A DNA stretch of 64,000 bases, from NCBI GenBank assembly GCA_016584495.1, contig WAID01000015.1, positions 434,001 to 498,000 of the forward strand, given 5' to 3'. The translations under genes were made by a program, and so were the position numbers. The DNA comes from Celoporthe dispersa (taxonomy: Eukaryota; Ascomycota; Sordariomycetes; Diaporthales; Cryphonectriaceae). Shown piece after piece: positions 59,326-64,000 of this stretch. The notes beneath the pieces were generated by a model that saw nothing but the letters and a program-made list of their open reading frames with translations, had not been told where the DNA came from and ran no database searches. Every line of letters begins with the position of its first letter. Position 1 is the first letter of the stretch.

Positions 59326-60072
59326 TCAGTACGGCTTCGCGACCTTCCTTGCCTCGCTCAGCCCGGTCTCTGGGTCCTTATACTCCTTCCACGAGACCGG
59401 ATACATGGCATTGCCGGCCTCGCTGACGGCCATAATGACGCCAAGCTCGTTGCTCGCCGTAGACAGATAATAGTTTGCCTGGTCACCGAGAGAGATCTGC
59501 ACACACCCCACACGCACCTCGTCAGCACACGTTCGCCCCCCTCCCCACGATATTTGTTCTCGATAGAGGGACTCACCACCGAGGCCCGCACAATGTCCCC
59601 CGGCCTGAAGCTCTCGTAGACCTTGACCCGGTCCTTCTCTGTGGCCCGCACGTCCTGCACGCGGATGACGCCCTGCCACTCGGCCTCGAGGACCGTCTCG
59701 CCGCAGACCAAGATGGAGGCGACGGCCTGGCGGGGCGTGATGCGCGTGACGCGGCACAGCACCACGTTCCCGACCTGTGGCAGGACCTCGCGCTGCCTCT
59801 TGGCCGCCGCACGGCTGACTGAGATGGTGGGGAGCTCGCCCGCCGCGGCGCCGCTGCTGTGGAGGGAGGCTGTGATCTTGGTCAGACGCTTTGCGGGGCC
59901 TCTGTTCGCGGGCGATGAGGGAGGACGACGAGGCGGGCTCGGAGACGACCACGGCGCCGAGGAGGGAGCTGTATAGGTTGGACTCGTGGAGGTGGACGCC
60001 AGGGCCCGGGCGGTATCTGCTGGCGGGGCCGAGGAGCTGGCCTGGCAGCACGATCGAGGCGGTCGCTGCCAT
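59326..60072 (-). CDS. CSL4: CSL4, exosome RNA-binding cap subunit
   Basis: Cap subunit of the RNA exosome, the 3'-5' RNA degradation complex of nucleus and cytoplasm. The N-terminal domain starts MAATASIVLPGQLLGPA and continues YRPGPGVHLHESNLYSSLLG. The S1 domain shows VGNVVLCRVTRITPRQA, GVIRVQDVRATEKDRV and FRPGDIVRASV, and the end shows SLGDQANYYLSTASNELGV. The intron is 59497-59576 (GTGAGT...GCAG) and keeps the ASV-ISLGD frame. The frame shifts once near 59900, best explained by one extra C in a CCC run; the product is then 221 residues. It is divergent from ERG2. Confidence 0.9.
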   Translation of the reverse strand: MAATASIVLPGQLLGPASRYRPGPGVHLHESNLYSSLLGAVVVSEPASSSSLIAREQRPRKASDQDHSLPPQQRRRGGRAPHHLSQPCGGQEAARGPATGRERGAVPRHAHHAPPGRRLHLGLRRDGPRGRVAGRHPRAGRAGHREGPGQGLRELQAGGHCAGLGGESLYREQISWGGGRTCADEVRVGCVQISLGDQANYYLSTASNELGVIMAVSEAGNAMYPVSWKEYKDPETGLSEARKVAKPY

Positions 60073-60759
60073 GGATGAGGATGATGAGACAGCTGCCTGT
60101 GGCTGTATGGATGGTGTAGTTAGCTCGCGCGGAGAAGTGGTGGCCGATGGCAGTGATGCCGTTCTGCTGGACTGAGGAAGAACACAGCTTGGGAAATTTC
60201 AGCGGGACCCCTCCAGAAGGAAAGTGTTCCCGTACCTTTGGTACCGCGTCAGTGTACCTCGCACGCCTCGGCACGCTACAGATTAGATAAGGATAGGACT
60301 GCTGTATGTAGGGACCCTGCGCTGCAAAAGAAGCTCTAGAAGCCCCAGCAACCCCTGTCGAAACAAGCAGAAGACGGCGCCGAAACAAAAATCTGTAGGG
60401 GTCTTTGTTTACACCGCCATCGCTACATCGCTCTGCACACACCACCACACGAACAATACCACCACCATTACCACCACCACCATACAGGAGCAGTATCCTC
60501 CTACGCGATTACTCCGCGGCGCACCAAGTTGTTGTTAGTCTCTCTACTCTCCTCTCCCCTACGCAGAACCCTCTCTCTATTTAGTGTTCATCTGTCCACT
60601 TCAAGAGTCGATCAAGCAAGAAGAAGAGGGAAAATAAGGCAGAAAGAAAAAGACCAAAAAAATCAAGTTTTTTTATTTAAAAAAATCAAGTAGTAATAAA
60701 TACTAATTCCACCTGCTACTAGAGAAACAAGAAAACGTAAAGGAGAGAAAAGAACAAGA
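60073..60759. promoter_or_regulatory. Divergent promoter region, CSL4 / ERG2
   Basis: About 690 bases between the two start codons. It contains an ACC-repeat stretch near 60437-60485, a CT-rich stretch near 60537-60580 and an A-rich stretch of about 120 bases directly before the ERG2 ATG. The A-rich and CT-rich blocks resemble an ascomycete core promoter for ERG2. No binding site is claimed. Confidence 0.45.
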
Positions 60760-61532
60760 ATGGCCCGCGTCCTCACCCTCCTCGCCCTCCTCGTGGGCCT
60801 GCTCAGCCCCTCTTCTACTTCCTCGACGGTCACCTCGAGTCCTTCTACATCTTCCACCCAGACCACCTGCACGACCTCGCCCGCCGCGGCATCGCGGCCC
60901 ACGGCAACGACACGCGCTCCGTCGTCCGCTACATCGTCGACGAGCTGCACGGCCAGCCCAGCACCGCCGCCCACGTCAACCTGGACGAGGAGTGGGTCTT
61001 TAACAACGCGGGTGGTGCCATGGGCGCCATGTACATCATCCACGCGAGTATGTCCTCTCTCTCTCTTTATTTTCTTTTTCTTTTTCCTTCCTTCCTTCCC
61101 CCCCTCCTCCAGGGCGCCAGACCAACCCCGCTGACCACCTTTTCGTTCGGTCGTCAAACATAACCAGGCGTCACCGAGTACCTCATCATCTTCGGCACCG
61201 CCGTAGGAACAGAGGGCCACACAGGCCGCCACACAGCCGACGACTACTTCCACATCCTCTCCGGCGAGCAGCTCGCCTACGTCCCCGGCGAGTACGAGCC
61301 CGAGGTCTATCCCCAGGGCAGCGTGCACCACCTCGTCCGCGGCACCGCCAAGCAGTACCGCATGCCCGAGGGCTGCTTCGCCCTCGAGTACGCCCGCGGC
61401 TGGATCCCGCCCATGCTCTTCTTCGGCTTCGCCGACGGCCTGAGCAGCACCCTCGACTTCCCTACCCTGTGGCGCACCACCTGGGTCACCGGCCGCGAGA
61501 TGCTCGGGAACCTGGCCATCGGAAAGTTCTAG
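60760..61532 (+). CDS. ERG2: ERG2, sterol C-8 isomerase
   Basis: ER enzyme of ergosterol synthesis that moves the sterol double bond from C-8 to C-7; homolog of the sigma-1 receptor and target of morpholine fungicides. Exons are 60760-61047 and 61168-61532 with a 120-bp intron (GTATGT...CCAG, branch near CATAAC). The N-terminal membrane anchor is VLTLLALLVGLLSP. Then come FYIFHPDHLHDLA, DEEWVFNNAGGAMGAMYIIH, EYLIIFGTAVGTEGHTGRH, and FALEYARGWIPPMLFFG with DFPTLWRTTWVTGREML at the end. One base is missing from the C4 run near 60818-60821, directly after the anchor; with it the product is 217 residues, the usual fungal length. Confidence 0.94.
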
Positions 61533-62826
61533 ATGGGCCGGAGACTGGGCTGGGCTGTGGAGGACGGGAGAAAAGGGGTTTTACCTGCCTCCGGTGAGCG
61601 GCCAATGCTTTGGCGAGAGAGTTGGGCCCCCTTTGGCTGGTTGGGTACCAACGGTGACCCTGGTGGGCTTGTCTAACTAGGGGTGGCTTGCTTGAGGAGA
61701 TAATAACTTTGTGCGACTGGGACGCCGGAATAGAGAAACTTGATACCAACAATTTAGACGAGAAAGAGAGAGAGAGAGAGAGAGAAGATGAAGAAGAAGA
61801 AAAAAAAGAAAAGGGGGGGGGGTGGACCATACGTCCTCTAAGGCGCTTGGTGTTGCTACGCACAATTAATACTTCACGTATATAGAACGCAAGTACAGCT
61901 TGTAATAGATACTGGCTAGGAAGAGAAGGTTTACAGTCGGTGCTATCTTATCTTGCGGCGAACCCCTTCAGGTGCATGCGCAGTCCGATGCTGATGAGCC
62001 ATGTTCCGGAGGCGTCGATACTCCAGGCAGGAATAACCTGTCTCATAGAACAGCGCTGCTCGTATGTGGTCTAGACCAGAGAATGGATAGCCACAAAAGA
62101 ATTCCTATTGCTTGTAGAGATATATTCGAGTTGGCCTTGATACTCCAAGTGTCCAGGAGCAGATATCCGTCTATTAAATTGTTTGGCAGATAAAAGCGAG
62201 ACCCAAAACAACCCAAACTCGTCCAGGATCGCGACTGAAGTATATCCCAGCCGGCCCGACTCCTAAATCTTTTTACCAGCCCCGACACCATTTTTGTTCT
62301 TTTTTTTCTTCCTCTCCCCCCCCTTTTTTTCTTTTTCGTTTTCCCTTCCTGAGAGCCAGAACCCCAGGCGCTGAGCGCGGCTCTGAGGAGAAGGTTGAGC
62401 ACGGCCCCGAGAACGCCGTCCGCCATGATTGTAGATGTGATGATCAAGATGATTGGACATGCGCAGTGTCGTGGACACCAGAAAGCCCTGTATTCGTCTG
62501 CTTTCCTGTGACGTGACACCTTGTCCGTCTGATCTGGTGCGGGAAGTATGTGCGAAGAATGCTGTTCGGATTTTTGGGTATCGATCGTCGTTGAGCATCG
62601 TCCAGAGATCATAATGTGTTCTCGTCATTTCCAATGTTCCGTTGCGGCCGATCCTCTTTTCAGGGACTGTGATGGATGATGGCACGGAAGCCCCTTTGTG
62701 CTGAGAGCCAAAGTCTCGTGCAAGCCAGGATCCGCCCCGGGGCGGGGGGGTCACGCGATGTACTTGTTCAGGTTGAGTGAGTGGTTCCCAGGCTTCTCCT
62801 ACCTTCACCCCGACAATGTAGCGTCC
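61533..62826. other. Convergent intergenic region, ERG2 / NmrA
   Basis: About 1.3 kb with the 3' ends of two convergent genes. A GA tract lies near 61764-61785 and A- and G-runs follow at 61800-61822. Overlapping frames at 62043-62808 on the minus strand have no recognised domain. Confidence 0.45.
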
Positions 62827-64000
62827 CTACGCAAGCCATTCCTGGTCACCTCTCGCGGATACCCTCATGACGAGCCCGTCATCTTCTTCTTCGCTGTCAT
62901 ACTCCTCGTCAGGCTGGCCTCTGGTCGGCGACCCGACCAGCACAAAATCCTCCTCGCTCTGGCCGAGGCCCAGGGCAGCGCTGTCCATCCAGGTCTTGCC
63001 GTTGGCGCTCTCCTCCAGCGGGAATGTCTCTCTCGCGTACTCCTCCAGGCCTCGGGGTCCCTCCCAGAGCTCCATGGCGACGGTCGGGCAGCTCTCCTCC
63101 AGCGCACGGTCGCCAAAGTACGGTGGCTGTTTCGCGGGGTCGTCACCGCCGAGGAGGAACAGCTTCTCCAGTGCCTCGAGCTGTACCCTGTAGCCGTCCG
63201 GGATCTTGACCTTGATCTCGATCTCGCCCCTGACATAGGTGACCTTGCGGCCAACGCCGTTGGCGAACTGCTCGCATGCCTCCCGTGGGGACAGCATCTC
63301 CCAGGCGATTGCTATGCGCTTCCCGCCCCACTTGTCCACGCCGTCCTTGAAGACCTGGAGGATCGCCGGGCCCATATCGTGCTCTGCGTCGAGCCACGGC
63401 AGCTTGACGTCTGGGTGGAAGGGGGCCTGCCACACGAAGGAGCCGTCTTCCTGTAGGTCCATACAGAAGAGGGGAAATAGCAGGCTGGTGAAATTGTTGT
63501 TATAGATGCCGGTGTACACAAAGGTTGCTGGGAGGCCGATCTTCCTGATGTGCTCCTCGACCTTGTGCTTGGAGGCCCAGAGCGGCAAGCTGGGCCAGGC
63601 CTCGTCGTAGGTGTGGTGGTCTGGCATGGAGGAGTAGATGTAGTGCTGGATTCCCGCCTTCTTGGCGGCATCTGCCAGACACTGCCCGATCTCCACCTCG
63701 TTGCCGTAGAAGGTGGTGTTGATGAAGGCCAGCTGGGCACCGCGGAACAGCTCTGAGATGAGGGCGTGGTTGATCCCTATGCCGGAGATGGGCCCATCTT
63801 GCGTCAGGTCCGCGCCCTCGGACTTGGGCCCGTGTCTCGTATAGAGCTCACCCTGGAACAGGGTGACGCTGGGGATTCGTTGCTATCTCGGTTGCGATGA
63901 TGCCGTCCATGTTCCGCATCTGGGCCCGGACATGATACCCGACAGCCGTGGCCACGCGGATCACCGAGGCCGCCTGGCGACCACCGGCGTTGATGATGGC
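62827..64000 (-). CDS. nmrA: NmrA-like nitrogen metabolite repression regulator (5' partial)
   Basis: NmrA is an atypical short-chain dehydrogenase that binds NAD(P) and the GATA activator AreA/NIT2 to repress nitrogen-catabolic genes when good nitrogen sources are present. The start lies beyond the right edge. Visible motifs are the Rossmann opening NAGGRQAASVIRVATAVG, VTLFQGELY, AQLAFINTTFYGNE, QHYIYSSMPDHHTYDEAWP, TFVYTGIYNNNFTSLLFPLF and PWLDAEHDMGPAILQVFKDG. Sequence through VGRKVTYV and IPDGYRVQLEALEKLF keeps the NmrA pattern. The C-terminus is acidic (EEEDDG). The frame shifts once near 63863-63866, explained by one extra C in a C4 run. The close match along its whole length favours true NmrA over a generic NmrA-like enzyme. 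Confidence 0.88.

Noticed and set aside
59326..64000. A biosynthetic cluster around ERG2
   Set aside because: Neighbours are an exosome subunit and a nitrogen regulator; no synthase, P450 or tailoring set is present.

Overview
The window is nuclear DNA of a filamentous ascomycete (Pezizomycotina), most probably a Sordariomycete. The reasons are GC-rich coding sequence, short GT-AG introns of about 70-120 bp with CTAAC/CTGAC-like branch sites, microsatellite-rich and pyrimidine-rich intergenic DNA, and a fungus-specific gene set (HET-domain protein, CipC, AcrB-type protein, NmrA, ERG2, Yor1-like ABC transporter). I could not assign genus or species. No tRNA, rRNA, CRISPR array, intact transposon or secondary-metabolite cluster was found.

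Layout, left to right: CCR4 deadenylase (+, 4505-6835); a 7.4-kb gene-poor stretch; AcrB-like ubiquitination-network protein (+, 14223-17385); HET-domain protein (-, 17959-20258); a possible 67-residue Cys-rich membrane peptide (+, 21334-21537); CipC-like protein (-, 21967-22690); another 3.8-kb gene-poor stretch; TRM61 tRNA m1A58 methyltransferase (+, 26514-28407); WW-domain protein (-, 28601-30862); Rieske 2Fe-2S protein (-, 31708-32381); MRX11/FLILHELTA mitochondrial protein (+, 32977-33576); nucleoside diphosphate kinase with seven exons (-, 33739-34741); glucosidase II alpha (+, 35867-38861); EF-hand MscS channel (+, 42265-44941); F-box-like protein (-, 45211-46463); an AT-rich island with a decayed reading frame (46464-48313); aquaporin (-, 48653-49697); Yor1-like ABCC transporter (-, 50884-55733); exosome subunit CSL4 (-, 59326-60072); sterol C-8 isomerase ERG2 (+, 60760-61532); NmrA-like regulator, cut by the window edge (-, 62827-64000).

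This is mostly a housekeeping segment rather than a single pathway. Two genes act on RNA decay (CCR4, CSL4) and one on tRNA modification (TRM61). Several act at membranes or in the secretory pathway (glucosidase II, MscS, aquaporin, ABC transporter, ERG2). NmrA and AcrB belong to nitrogen and carbon or ubiquitin regulatory networks. Gene pairs Rieske/MRX11, NDK/glucosidase II and CSL4/ERG2 are divergent and probably share promoter DNA.

A technical feature dominates the reading. At least eleven of the conserved genes are interrupted by single-base reading-frame shifts, many of them in C, G or A homopolymers and most of them apparent one-base losses. When each shift is compensated, total coding length becomes a multiple of three, so I treat these as intact genes with probable consensus errors, not pseudogenes. 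The observations most worth following are an in-frame upstream extension of NDK carrying a membrane segment, an in-frame upstream ORF whose stop codon directly abuts the CCR4 start, and an AT-rich relic whose internal stops look like CAG-to-TAG (RIP-type) changes. I found no convincing novel multi-gene system.
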